Positions 44,405 to 57,500 of a DNA stretch of 64,000 nt are shown in pieces. The number at the start of each line of letters is the position of its first letter. Positions within the stretch are counted from its first letter, which is position 1. This DNA comes from Gigantopelta aegis (taxonomy: Eukaryota > Mollusca > Gastropoda > Neomphalida > Peltospiridae): assembly GCF_016097555.1 (NCBI RefSeq), contig NC_054704.1, positions 28,970,018 through 29,034,017 of the forward strand, in the 5' to 3' direction. The notes below the pieces were generated by a model. That model saw nothing but the letters and a program-made list of their open reading frames with translations, did no database searches and was not told where the DNA came from. Made by a program: the position numbers and the translations under genes.

Positions 44405-45345
44405 GATGATAAAACCTGCAACTGAACAGGCACACAAAGTGTAAAAATAAAAGTAAATGTAAACAAGAAAAATCAAAATCACAATGACTACATACAATAT
44501 TGTAGTAATAGTAGTAATAGTAATATTGACCTACAGCTTATTTTAATTTTTAAAACCCTTATTTGAACTACAGTATAGAACAATTACTGACGTGTGACCT
44601 CACACTTTTACTGACACAATTCAGTAGTATGTAAATATATACATGTATAAACATGCATATACATACAGACAACACTTTACCATATATTTTGGGTTGATCA
44701 CCATAAATTAAGAAAACTACAAATTTGTGTTTTAATAAAGTACCTAAAGGTCATGTGTTTTTGCCCTATTTTGGTTCATGTGTCAACAAATTAAAAGGAA
44801 AACTAACACAAAATTGTATCGTCCATTGCTCTGTTTCGGTGGTTGCATTGTTTGTGCACACTGGAAGATTTTTGACATTGGTGACTTTTGCATCCATGGG
44901 AAAGTAAACAAACCTGTCACATTCACAGAAATGTTCGTAAAAAATAAGGTTAAAATGATCAAAGAAAGGAAGATTAAACTTAATACACTCATAAACACTG
45001 CACACTTTAAAAAAAAAAAAAATTGTCTTTTATCAGCTGTACTTCTATTTAGTTGTTTAAGTCACATGATTGTCATGTTGTCTGCTGTGAAAACTTGCTT
45101 TATAAATACTTGCCAAAACTATGGTCCGTATATATTTTAACATAAATGTCTTTATGAATGTCTGTTTATATATTTATTAAAACTCAGAATGCACCTAATT
45201 TTGTAACCAAACACTTTTACCAAATGTTATAACCATTAATTTGCTCAACTTATAACACGATTCAGGCCATAGGATTTAAAATTTCATGGGAAACACTTTT
45301 TTGGTTCCGTGCCTTGTGATCATGAGAACCCATCGGAAACTGTTT

Positions 45346-45348
<3 letters not shown>

Positions 45349-45383
<35 letters not shown>
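45349..45383 (+). repeat. (TA)n microsatellite
   Basis: About 17 TA dinucleotides. Shorter TA runs occur at 45686-45708 and 55425-55460. Confidence 0.95.
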
Positions 45384-45385
<2 letters not shown>

Positions 45386-45543
45386 AAATAAATAATTTCG
45401 TTGAATAGTAATACTCTATATAATAATTATGGGAAAAGAAATTTTGCTTCTGTGATTTTACCGACACAGTACCACTGCCAGTAACAATTGTTTTCATGAA
45501 ATATGAAATCCTGACGACTGCAAGACATTACAATTGTTATATT

Positions 45544-45684
45544 TGTCTTCCAAAAATATATTCTGTTGACACTGATTTAGCGAAGACTCCATTTTGTAAT
45601 TTGCCTTAAAATATCTAAAATAATTTTTATAAATTATAAGTACATGTTTTGTTGAACAACATACGTTTTAATAAAACACAGAAA

Positions 45685-45686
<2 letters not shown>
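45544..45686 (+). repeat. Left copy of a 143-bp duplication
   Basis: TGTCTTCCAAAAATATATTC through AAAACACAGAAATAT matches 48981-49053 plus 49441-49512 with only three substitutions and one 2-base indel. The two copies flank the Tc1 element and the LINE in direct orientation. Confidence 0.9.
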
Positions 45687-45721
<35 letters not shown>

Positions 45722-45744
45722 AATAGTTTATTGCCCCAGAAATA

Positions 45745-47278
45745 TACTACTCAAAAGAATTTAAGGGTCAAAAATTTATAACCAAATAAGTTTCAGTGTA
45801 TTAGATTGATGATGTAAACTACACCAAATTTTTTATTTATTGTTCCATATTTACAAAAAAACACAAATAAACGTCACTGTATACAAGAAAGTCACATGAC
45901 ATGCTGTCAAAGTTGAAGGTTGTCAAACATGGATTTTACACATTAGAACATTCGTTGCCTCATGCTGTTGATCAGACGTCTGAAGAACTCTTGGGGAATG
46001 GCCTGCTACTCTGCCATAAGAAGTTGACCCAGATCATGAAGGTTGGCCGGAGGGGCATGGTTATTCCGAACTCTCCTGCCTAATTCGTCCCAGGCGTCTC
46101 TATTGGGGCCAAGTCAGGCGAATATGCTGGCCAATCCATCCTGGCGATACCTTGTTGTCTGAGAAAGTCCGTTACCACCCTGGCGCGGTGGCGTCTGGCA
46201 TTGTCATCCTGCAGAACTGCCCCGCCGCCAATCTGCTGAAGGCCTGGGAGAACCAACGGTCGGATAATCTCATTCAGATTGCCATCCACCACATAAAGGG
46301 GGGTCATGTGGTGGATAGAGATGCCGCCCCACACCATGACGCTGCCACCACCGAACCGGTGACGTTGTCTAACGTTAACGTCAGCGAAGCGCTCCCCAGG
46401 ACGTCTGTAGACACGAACCCGACCGTCGTTGAACTGGAGACTAAACCTGGACTCATCAGTGAACATCACTCGACCCCACTGAACACATTGCCACCGCAGA
46501 TGAAGTGTGCACCAGTGACGTCTGGCCGTTCTGTGACGTGGTATGAGTGGTGGTCGAACAGCCTCGCGACGGCAGCGTAGATTATTGGCTCTCAGACGAT
46601 TGCGTATGGTTTGATCAGACACTTGAGTTCCAGTCGCAGTCCGCAGATTGTCACGTAATTGGCGTGCAGTGGTTGTGCGTTGACGTAGAGCCATATTGGT
46701 GATGTAGCGGTCCTCTCTATTTGTAGTGCTTCGGGGTCTTCCCGAACGTGGACGATTTCGAACAGAATTCGTTGCTTGGTACCGTTGCCACAGTCGGCCA
46801 ACGACACTCTGACTGACACCAAGTCTCAGAGCAACATTTCTTTGCGTATTGCCATCCTGAAGCCAAGCAATAGCCCTTCTCGATCTTCGATAGTCAGTTG
46901 ACGTCGTACCATTGTCGAATTTGGAGTGTGCAATGTACACGAACGCAAGCTCCAATTATACGGAAATTCAGCATTGGGAACATGGAATACACGTGCAAAG
47001 CGTGCAAATGAAGCGCTTTGTGACAAAGCAAGTTATGGGCACTTAGCAGACCTTTTGCTTTCGCCCTAATTTACGTGCAAATGTAAGCATGTTTTCGCCA
47101 TTAGAACTAGTCGACAGTGTCAATGACAGTGGATTTTAATTCATTTATGGGTTGCTTAGACCCACTTTCGTCAAAATGGAACAATACCATGCGTGACATT
47201 ATGGTCTAGCTAATATAATTGACATTCAGAAAATAATGTCGAAAATATCGTCTGACCCTTAAATTCTTTTGAGTAGTA
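45745..47278 (-). mobile_element. Tc1/mariner transposon (DD34E), near full length
   Basis: It is 1534 bp, flanked by TA at 45743-45744 and 47279-47280. The terminal inverted repeats of 26 bp are identical (TACTACTCAAAAGAATTTAA then GGGTCA). It encodes one transposase on the minus strand, which is broken. Identical ends together with a TA duplication point to a young insertion. Confidence 0.95.
45907..46912 (-). pseudogene. Tc1-type transposase, inactivated
   Basis: The expected start is MVRRQLTIEDR at 46912. The frame shifts near 46880 into a 290-residue open stretch that holds the paired helix-turn-helix DNA-binding region (RRAIAWLQDGNTQRNVALRL, GVSQSVVGRLWQRY, a GRPR linker) and most of the DDE domain (MFTDESRF; LQDDNARRHRAR; DWPAYSPDLAPIE). 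The spacing from the second D to the E is 34 residues, the Tc1 pattern. Just after PIE a second one-base shift (near 46090) moves the usual AWDELGRRVRNN into another frame, and further on an in-frame TAG at 46006-46008 stands where W is usual. The enzyme would cut and paste DNA at TA sites; this copy cannot make a full protein. Confidence 0.93.
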
Positions 47279-47639
47279 TATGTTATGATAGTGTCAGGGT
47301 TGGGGCCCTAAATTCACTACCTAACAAAGTACATAGCAAATAACATACTAATATATAAAAAAGGAACAGTGACAAAAGTGGAAATAAAAAGAAGATTTAA
47401 AAGAGAAAACTTAAAATGAAGTTATAGATATACTTCCAAACTGGCGTCATACTTAAAATGATAGACATAACAAAAGTACTAAGTGTCTCGGTTGTGGCCT
47501 TCTAGAACTTTTAACCATGGTTCCCAATTGTTGTCGAATTCTGTATGTCAACAGTTTTTGTAATATATGCATTTATCTATTTGTATCTTATCTTAATAAA
47601 ATTGTTAATACCAGTTTCATTTAGTGTACTCTTTTGTAA

Positions 47640-48980
47640 TTTTGATTTATATATAATATTTTACATGAACAATTAACCAGTTTACAAATATATGTTTACT
47701 ATTTATAATTCCAAATAAGACTGTGTTCCTATTCAACTGGGTTTAATCACCTTTTTGTAATAACAATTTTTCTATAATACCTTAGAACAGTCAAAAATAG
47801 ATGTTGCAGTGTGTCTGGTTCATGTGAACAAAAGTTACATATACTAGAATCAATCAGTTTTATTTTATGTAAAAAGGTATTTGTTGGTATAATTCTATGT
47901 AAAATCTGGTACTGAAACCATAACAGCATTGGGTCTTTTATTAAAGAACAAAATGGTAAACTATAATATTTCGCCCATAATGAAGAGGTAAAATCACACC
48001 CTTCCGCTGAATATTTCATTTGTGATGTAGGAACTATAGATGATTTATTTAGCAGTTTGTAAAAGGTTTTACTTCCCCAACTGGTCTTTTAGAAAGAATT
48101 TAATTTTCAATGGAAATATTGGATTTTTGCCTAAATAGAATGTTTGGTTATTTGTATTTATTATATCACGCATAAAGGATTTGACAGCCGTTAATAACGA
48201 GGTATATTCTAAAAAAACCTGACCGTATGTTATATTTTGCTTTTAAGGTATCAAAGTTCATGTATCGTCCTTCATCATCTAATAAATCTTGTATAAATAA
48301 TATACCTTTTTCAATATAGTGTTTATAAAATATAGTTTTTTTTTGTCTATTAATATGTTATTATTATACCAAATATTAGAAATTAACAAATCATCATTAT
48401 TAAAGCCAGGTTTTTGTTGAAGTATTAGCCAGCTATTTAATACATCTTTCCAAAACAAATTAAGTATGTTCCTTTTCTTAATTTGAATAAAATTATCCCC
48501 ATATATTATTAATTGTTTAGTTGTTAAGCCTGTTACAGATTGAAAGAGAATTGTCCAATTGGATCGTGATAGAAATAATCTCCTTATCCAAGTCAATTTC
48601 AGTGCTGTTGTACAATTTACAACGTCTAACATTTTAATACCTCCAAACTGGTAATCTTGCATTAAAAATTCACGTTTAGTTTTATCTGGTTTATTTTGCC
48701 ATATAAAATAAACATGATTTTGTTTATATCTTTTAACAATTTTATTGATGGATTTGGTAATGAAATTAATAAATGTGTTATTTTGGAAATAATTAAAAGT
48801 TTTTACAACAACAATTCTGCCCATAACTGTAAGTTTTCTCGTGAACCACTGTTTTATCATGTTTTTCATTTTAAGTATTTTTGGTTCAATATTTTGCAAA
48901 ATAGTTTCGTCCAAGTTAAGCGAACATTTTACACCTAATAAACTGAAGTGTTCTTCTCCCCACTGTAGCTTCCACTTTGC
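47640..48980 (-). mobile_element. 5'-truncated LINE, C-terminal reverse-transcriptase region
   Basis: Read on the minus strand from 48980: KLQWGEEHFSLLGVKCSLNL, then KMKNMIKQWFTRKLTVMGRI and KTFNYFQNN, a pattern found just after the RT catalytic core in L1/Tx1-like LINEs. A later frame has CNFCSHEPDTLQHLF, the C-terminal zinc-knuckle-like motif. Frame changes and stops separate 48279-48980 from 47747-48019, so it is dead. The catalytic FADD-type motif and the endonuclease are absent because of 5' truncation, normal for LINEs. The 3' end is probably near 47600-47640. The 5' break lies exactly at the edge of the right 143-bp duplication. Confidence 0.82.
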
Positions 48981-49512
48981 TGTCTTCCAAAAATATATTC
49001 TGTTAACACCGATTTAGCGAAGACTCCATTTTGTAATTTGCCTTAAAATATCTGTTAACTTTGCCTTAAAATTCTATTAACTTTTTTACTAATTGCTATT
49101 TTCAAAATTCTGCCCATTTTCAACTCTAACCCCCCCCCAAATCCAGAGTCAGGCCACCGAACTTATCTAATTTATTTTTGACCACCCGATCTAATCTAGC
49201 GACCAAATTTAATGAGTAGAATTGTCTTTATTAATTATATTAATTAGAGATGCGCATCAAAATTTTAAAGGCCCACTTTTTCATTTTTGGATGTAAATTT
49301 CAAAATTGTCCGCTTAATTTTTTTTTCTGTCCTGGGACAAGCCACTGGCTATCCAGAGACAGGCCCTGGGACGGACATGCTCGAAACTCTAGTGGTATAT
49401 GAGCATGTAAACATTATTCGCACTTGCACTTAAAATATCTAAAATAATTTTCATAAATTATAAGTACATGTTTTGTTGAACAACATACATGTTTTAATAA
49501 AACACAGAAATA
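48981..49512 (+). repeat. Right copy of the 143-bp duplication, split by an insertion
   Basis: 48981-49053 and 49441-49512 together match 45544-45686. The gap is a 375-bp insert at 49054-49428 bounded by the 12-bp repeat CTTAAAATATCT (49042-49053 and 49429-49440), so the insertion came after the duplication or hit only this copy. Confidence 0.88.
49054..49428 (+). mobile_element. 375-bp insert with 12-bp target duplication, family as at 8560-9600
   Basis: Its left half (TCTATTAACTTTTTTACTAA, GAGTCAGGCCACCGA) and right end (GAAACTCTAGTGGTATATG) match 9443-9600. It has no terminal inverted repeats. A 12-bp target duplication suggests a retroposon, but no poly-A tail is visible. Confidence 0.7.
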
Positions 49513-49735
49513 TTTTGCGTTGAAAAGTTTGGACTGTAAGCTATACACTAAACATTTGACTAACCAAAACAGGTAGGTCTAACATAGTTAACAATATTTA
49601 CAGCTGATGTATGCTAGTTTTTGATGCACGTGCAGTAAACTTTGCTACATAGCAGCCAGTTTAGTGCTTATTTGAAGCATAGAAATACTAATAAAAAGGT
49701 AGCTATTTGGATATTTATAAATATTGATATATGCT

Positions 49736-50359
49736 CAGTGTTCGAGATTAATGGTATCCCGATATCCCAGGGATACCAGACTTCAATAACCCAGTATCCC
49801 ACCGGGATACCATAAAATGTTGTTCAGTTTTTTAATCCTGCGTTGTTAGTTTTCACTGAAACAATGAAAGTCGTTATTTACTGGTGAAGTTAAGTAACAG
49901 TATTTTCGAGCACGTATCCAGTCTAATGCTATGCCGTAACAATATCTCACCCAACTCGTACCCAGTCTAATGCTACACTGGAGCAATAGCAGCATAGCAA
50001 GGAACCGCTAAGTCGCTATTGTTTTTGTTGGATGTTTCCTCCCTTCAAACTTTATTTGAGATATTGATTCCCCATCTGCAGAAAATTGATACAGGTAGAT
50101 TTATCATTAGTAATGTCAGAAACACTTAAAGATTACTGCTAAATATTAATTTATGTCAGTATTACTCAAAAATAGATGCAGCGATTTCGATTATGGCGTA
50201 GCAATAGACTGGGAACGAGAACAGTGTCATCCAAGTTTGTCACGATGTTATTTATGAATTTCATTTATGTTGGATACTAAATTCTCAGGTGGGATACCAG
50301 ATTTTGAAATGTTAGTATCCAACTGGGATACTGCCCAAAATGTTTAATCTCGAATACTG
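49736..50359. mobile_element. hAT-like MITE with CAGTGTTCGAGATTAA ends
   Basis: The left end reads CAGTGTTCGAGATTAA; the right end, reverse-complemented, reads CAGTATTCGAGATTAA. The subterminal parts contain several GGGATACC / GGTATCCC words on both sides. ATGCT occurs directly at both borders (49731-49735 and 50360-50364). The interior is non-coding. Confidence 0.8.
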
Positions 50360-50364
50360 ATGCT

Positions 50365-53300
50365 TTAGAACTGAATGCTTATGTTCACCAAAAATGTTCT
50401 CTCTATGATATAGGTTTAAAATTTCTCGGCTGCACATCTAAATGTTACACTAAAAAAATAAACGAACAGTAGGTGGTCTAAATCTTTGATAATGTGGTAA
50501 TCCTAAATTAGTACACGGGTCACATTAAGGCACAGGTGTGCACAAATGTAAAATTGTGATGGGTTGCCTGGTGGGCAACCAGTAGCTGAAGTTTGGTTGC
50601 CCAACATCATCTCTTGGTTGCCCATATGTTTCATAAAAGTTTTATGAATATAAATTTGAACTATTAATCATTAAAATGAAACTGAAATTTAAAATATTTT
50701 TATTATTATCATTACTTATCAGTTTTATTCCTTTTTTAACATTATTTATCTACAACTCATCTTCACTTGGGCTGTCACATTCATAATACTTTGATGAACT
50801 GGATAGTTGTTGGTGTAGTTTGTGGCCTTTCACATGTCTTGTGTTAGCCAACATTATTCTAGTGTTTTCCCTAGCTTGTTTCAGCATGATGCAGCACCAT
50901 GCCTCAATAGTCTAGTGCCATCTTGCCTTAATCGGCTCCAAGTTGTCCTGAGATTAAACAAGCCCTTTTCAATAATTAATTCTAAAATTGCCTTTATAAA
51001 ACACTAGAAATATATATGATTAATTAATAAAATGTTCCTGTTATATATTTTGCAATTCCTTTATTAAAGCAAGCACATTAATTACATTTATTTGTATTTC
51101 GATTATTATTATTTTTTATTAATAAAAAATATGCCCTGAAAATAGTAAAAATGCCTCAAAAGTGTGTAGTCTACCATACCTTGCCAAATTTCTAGGGAAA
51201 ACACTATATTCAGCGCAAATTTTTAACGACTGCTTAACCTCTGTGTAGGAGATCAAACAAATTAAACACAAGTAATATTACAATTTTTTTTTTAAACGGA
51301 TACATACTTCTTAACAAACAACCCCCACCATTCAATAACGCGTACAATTCCAATGATGCAAAATGCTGCAGGAATTGCTTAATTGTTGAATTGCTTAGAG
51401 TGAGAAAGTGCAGGAATACTCTTTAAAACAATGTACACATGACGATCACGAGTAGCAGGCCTGAACTGCATTTTCAGTGATACCAAACATTTTTTCTCAT
51501 GTCAAATCGACCCTACTTAGTACTACTAGTTTGTCCCTATCTGGATTATTTCACCACATATTTTATATTGATGATATTACTAAACCATTTAACAAAAATA
51601 CAATTTAATTCATGAAAATACAAAGAACTTAAAACATGAAAAACATGTTTTACAAAATGCAGAACTCGTTTTGAAGTAAAGTTAATAATGACAACATTTA
51701 AGAAATATTTCATTATTAATTAGACTAAAGCTTGCCAGATGGTGTCTAAAAAATTCACACTCGGTAAGCACAAGTGGTCAGTATTGGGATGCATCAACAA
51801 GGGCAACTGTTTGACAACTTTAGAATAGTTGCAACATAATTTGGTTGTCCTGGACACGCGGACAACCGATTTGCAATACTGATGCAATACTTTCGTGGAA
51901 GGGATACTTTTTAAGGTTGTAGTTGAAGATTTATTTTGTTAATAATGATGCAAGTACTTCAATCGGGATTTTGTGAGTATGGTAGGTTATACATTTTTGG
52001 TTTGTGTGTCCATTTGTTGCACCATTTTGGTTGAGAAATGGTTGAAACATGGTGCCACAAGTTTTGAATACCAGCTATATTAAGGGTATTTAAGGAAATT
52101 TGGACACAGTTATTGTAAAAACCACACTTACTACGTCCCTCCGGACTAATCCCACATAGCCCGACTTTAAAAAAAAAGAGGCTGTGACTTAACACGGTGC
52201 AAGTATATGTGTGGAATGAATTTAGCAACCCAAAATAATTGTCTTGAGTAATCAAAGGCATGAGTTCAACCCAAGGGAAAAAGTTGGCAAACAACAAACA
52301 AAAATTGTGCCTGGGATCTTACTCCCCCACCCTCTTTTGCTCTATGATGATCATTACATACAAGTTATGGTCTTTGATCGTAAATAATCTGTAGTCAACT
52401 AATTAAAATATTTTTCTAATTATTATTAATATGTTATCATAAATATACCTGTTATTGTAGGCAAAATATAATAACTGTTCGTCACGTTTTAAAACTTATC
52501 ATAAATGAATCTGTCGTGTGCTGTAGTCTCGATTTAAAAAAATACACGAATGCTGCTTCCACGGTCTCGATAATTTGCTAAGCAAACGCCACTTGGGGCT
52601 TTTGACCGATGTAGTTTGTCCACTACAAAATTCATCCACTAAATATATAAATGCCGCTAACCGAAAATCACTTTTAAGAACTAGTTGGCTTATTTTAAAG
52701 TAACTACCCTTTATACAAATATATAATTATTATTATATTATTATATATTTACCAATTTAACGAGTTGTTAATATCTAGCAAGACTTGTTGGCAGCAAATA
52801 ATGTTATTTACATAAATAATTCATACACACAGAAAACAAGATATATAAATTACTACAAGTTGAACTGTTTTGTCTCTAAAAAACAAACGTAGTTTAGTTT
52901 TATGGTAGATTATGAAAACGTTAACTTTCTTTTGGGTTAGACCATCTAAATGCGGAAATATTTGGGGCGAAAAAAGAAACTTTTAAAACTGGTGTCGTAT
53001 CAACTAAAAAACCCCAAAATGTTTAAAATACAATAGTATGTTTGTACACAAGCTGCTATATTAATTTAATAAAGTAAAACAAGCACCAAAAGGCACATAA
53101 CATATTATATAATAGCTAATTATTTTTTGCAATGTTTACGACATCAATCCCAAGTTCAGCAAGCAAACGTTTTGCTGACGTTCGCGAACTATTTGATTGA
53201 TTCCGACGTGACCTGAACTCGACCATTTGATTTATCTTGAAGCACATAAACCAGTATAGCCGACGTTGTTTGTTTGTTGTTGTTTTTTGTGTTTTTTCTC

Positions 53301-54400
53301 TCTCTGCTCGGCCTGGCTGAACTCAGGGCATGTTCATCTCCAATCGGTTATAAACATGACCGAACATTTTCAAATACTGTTGCAAATATTAGGAGCCGTT
53401 CAGCAGCACTCTAGGTTACAAACCCCCTTTTGCACACGCACCTGAACAAATACGAATGGCAAAAAGTAGGGAAGATTCCTCCAAATTACCAACTGTAACA
53501 TTGAAATAATTTTAATATTATTTTGACATTAACATATACAGTCAAACCTGTTTTAAGCGGTCACACAGGGAGAACGAAAATCAACCACTTAAGACAGATG
53601 GCCGCTGATTACAGGTTGCCACATATACAATATTTAAAACATTTGTTGTTTAATTCTTTCTTCTTCTTTTTTTTGCCATCTGTACTTCTAATTAATGGTT
53701 GTGTGCTTCACAGTTGACTATAAATCAAGTTTCGATATGTCGCCTCCTTCAGAAATAAGGTGATTGGAATGTATTAAATTTAACTGTTCTCAATAAGTTT
53801 GTTTTCTTTTTCCATTTAATTATTTAAGTCCTACTTCATGCAGTGTATTGTGATAGTAAGTGAATCTACAAATGCCAAGCTTAGCCTACCCAGAGGTTGC
53901 AAGGCAATTAGATGCATTCAGTCATACTTTCTTAATTGAGATGTCAGGACTGAATTGGTGCTTTTATATATTTCTGAAGGAGTGAAAATCGATTGTTTGC
54001 TGCACATTGTCGCAGTTGTTAAAATATTCCTTTTATATAATAGTAAACATTTACTGTGGCCGTCATTATTATCATCATCGTCATCGTCTTCGTTGTCATC
54101 GATGTCAGTTGTCGTTTTTATTCGTTTTGAAATGGAAAATAAATAATTAAACTCAAAACGTTATACGTCATGACATATTTGCTGTGTTTCCTACATTATA
54201 CCAATATTTTTCGAATATGTTTTACTCCAAATAATCTATATTTATTTTACTAGCAACTAAAAAAAAAACTACGATAGGATTGACCGAAAAACTAGTGATA
54301 ACACTACTTTTGCATAGCAGTATAGCCCTGAGTTGTGTTTGACATTTGATTCATCCATATTAGACATTTCACATCCAATAGACCGATATCCAGTTTAGAC
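50365..54400. other. Gene-free region between SGTA and SREK1
   Basis: AT-rich DNA. Noted: GGTTGCCTGGTGGGCAACC (a short hairpin near 50567) with further GGTTGCCCA words after it, and a fragment at 53155-53270 related to 15166-15280. Open readings here show no motif. The SGTA promoter and any 5' untranslated exons should lie to the left part of this region or in 44415-45500. Confidence 0.5.
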
Positions 54401-54550
54401 TTTTAGTTTTAATTTTTAATACTGACCAAAACACGACCGTCAAACTGTCTATTGTGACAAAAATGTCGTCGAAGGAGCGTGCCTTCTTTATTTAAAATTG
54501 ATTTTTTTTTTTCATAGATCTTTGATTTAATTGCTTTGAAAATAAATAAA

Positions 54551-57500
54551 ATGTCAGATAAATTGGATACGAAAGTGATCCAGGTGACCAATGTGGCTCC
54601 TGGAGCCACTTGGGAACAGATGAAAACATTATTTTCTTTTCTGGGCAGAATTCGGGATCTGAAAATGTATCCCCCAGAGTAAGTTTTGTTTTCAGAAGCA
54701 CTTCCAACGGTTTCAGCCTTAAAAACAGAAATATATTAATATTAATTTGGTGAAACATAAAGGCGGGTTCAACTATTTAGCCCCAAGACCAAGCCTTGAA
54801 ATATAAAAAATTGGTGTACCTGACACAATGTCCTGCACTAGGTACCGCAGACCAAAAAAATATTTTAATTTTTTTTTTTCTTTATGGTCATAGTTTCATT
54901 AAATATGTTGCTCTTATTGAAAAAACATCACTATATTATCCAAATGAAGCAAAATAAAGTCGTAGTAGCCTTGTACTTCTGTGACCAAACATGGCCGACA
55001 TGACGATTTTAATTGTCATTTACGTCCACTTTTGTAAACCAAAAAATAACAGAGAAATTTCTGTTGTAAGCTTATAGATGTTACAAGCAGTTATCAATGT
55101 TGCATCTCTGAAAATTTCAAGTGAAAATATAAAGGGTTACTATTATTTCTGATAACATATGTATTCTTGGGGTAGGTTCGAAACCGCTCCAAAATGACAA
55201 AAACACACAGAAATCTTGGAATACGTAATTTAATGACGTAATAATTGATGCAAATGTTACATCAGAATAACATTTTCAGTTCACATTTATTTACGCTGAT
55301 ACAATAATGTACATCTAGACCAATAATAAAAAGGAAAACATAAAGGTTAAGATCGCAGATGGAAAGTGGATACACGTTACATAAAAAAATAAGCTTCTTG
55401 TTTCAAAATATTTTTTTAAAAATATATATATCTATATATATCTATATATATATATATATATTTACCTAGACTCATAATAATATTGAATACTTGAAGATTT
55501 CAATAAAAGATGCAATAAAACTTATCATATATGTACCAGTCTTTTAACTCAAACCAGTAAAAACTTATCACACGACGAATGACAATGATTGGCCAATATG
55601 TTTAATCAATTTCTTACATAAATATTTACATACTTTACACCTTCAATATCATTATTAGAAACAAAGCAATGTAAGTAGCCATATTTCACCTTTGAAAGGA
55701 ATGTCCAAACACTCGTACAATATCAGAAAGGTAAATTTCTATCCAGAAAAAATATCCCCAAAACATATTTTAGCAGCTGAAACACTTAAGGCATGAGACA
55801 GCAGTCACACATGTGTGCTAAATAATTTACTAAATGCAGCTATGATTATTTTGGTTCAATAAAGTGCTTTATAAAAACAAATTCAAACAATGAATTATTA
55901 TAAATATAACTATATACCACTTTGAATTATAATTAAAAAGATTATGGCTAGATCTACCAAATTTAGCATCCATGAAAGAGTATTAGTCTAAATTTGTTGA
56001 TGAATTATTGTCACACACTTCATTTCTGTTCCAGGTTCTGTCACAGTTGGAAACAGAAAACATAACAGCATCAAGCTTGAAGTATAATTGAATCTACTGA
56101 ATTTTGTCTCATAACCACGTGTACTCTCCCACTCCGTTTCCATTTCAGGTTTCTCCATAGACGCACAGAGACTACAAATTTCCTGGAATAAAGAAAAATA
56201 CCCATTATGACCATGGCTATTTATCTTTTTGTTTCAAATATTGCAATTAGTTTGACATAATATTTGCAAATAGAAATATTCATTACATCAGATGAAACAC
56301 ACCTTCAAATGTTTTTTCTGTATGTAGTTATTTTCACCTGTACAAATGGTTACCAATAGTACCACCTCACATATGCCAATTTTAAGCAGAAACTTAATGT
56401 TCAGCAGAGTTCTTCATTAAATAAAAATATGATTACCAGTATTAATAGAATTAAATCGTGAGACGTTATCTTTTTTCTTATTTATAAATAGACTGAGACT
56501 TCAATTGAGGATTTTATTGGAATGTGTACAACTATTTTGCACATAAATGTAGAGGTGCATATCTTAGATACGGTAACTGTGAGAGTAACATACACTGTCA
56601 TAATCTAATATTAAGTGTACTTCTTAGATCAGAACGTGTCATTGTGGGATCATCTGTTAGTCCTTAGCTGATGTGGAAGTATTCGCAACTGTAATATTGA
56701 TTAGACAAAAACACAATTATTACAGAGAACATTTTGTTTTTAAACTGTTTATTAGTGACAGTGCTATCAATTTAAGAATTGATTAGCAACTACTATTTAA
56801 TGTTTTAGCATTGTATAGCTATATATCTGAAACTTGCAGTCGATCGTGATGCTATACAAATGTTCCCTGTATTAAATATGCAAATCTCATCTACTTTACA
56901 CTTTAGTATCTTTTACAAATAATTAATTCTTTACCATTTTTAACAGTACTTAATATTCATTGATGAAGTGATGAAAAAGTATAATTATACTTAGAATTTA
57001 ATGTTACTTGGTTACCAAAAAATTGAAGTTTGTGTCACAATGTGAGAAGTTATGTTACCTGAAACATTTTCTTTAAAAAATGTATTTACAAATATAACAG
57101 ACTTAAAAAGTACAAATTCTCTGTATTATACTTAATAATTTATTTCCATTGCATTAATACTATTCTTTTATATAAAACTGATCCAGTCATATGCTAAACT
57201 CATTCAAATTATTTACATGAAAATAGATTTACATGTCTATATTTGAATAGTTATGCATTATCAAAATGTTTTTTAAAATCAACTTCAGCTATCAGAAACT
57301 GCTGAGTCATCGTGATAAGCAAAACATTATTTTAAGTTATTTTTAATTCAATATGCATTGTCTTCTAAAAATAACGCTTCAGTATGATATATATTCTACC
57401 CAAAAAGTTAATAATGGGTGGATAAATAATGACAAAGCATCAAATACGTTTAATTTTATCAAAATGTGTCCCTGCTGTGAAGTTCTGTATTTTCGCTTTT

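Noticed and set aside
44725-45140. Overlapping ORFs on both strands near the SGTA 5' end
   Set aside because: No motif, no splice context; chance ORFs in AT-rich DNA.
46152-46580. 142-codon plus-strand ORF
   Set aside because: Antisense of the Tc1 transposase.
51959-52297. 112-codon minus-strand ORF
   Set aside because: No domain and no neighbouring exon; unsupported.
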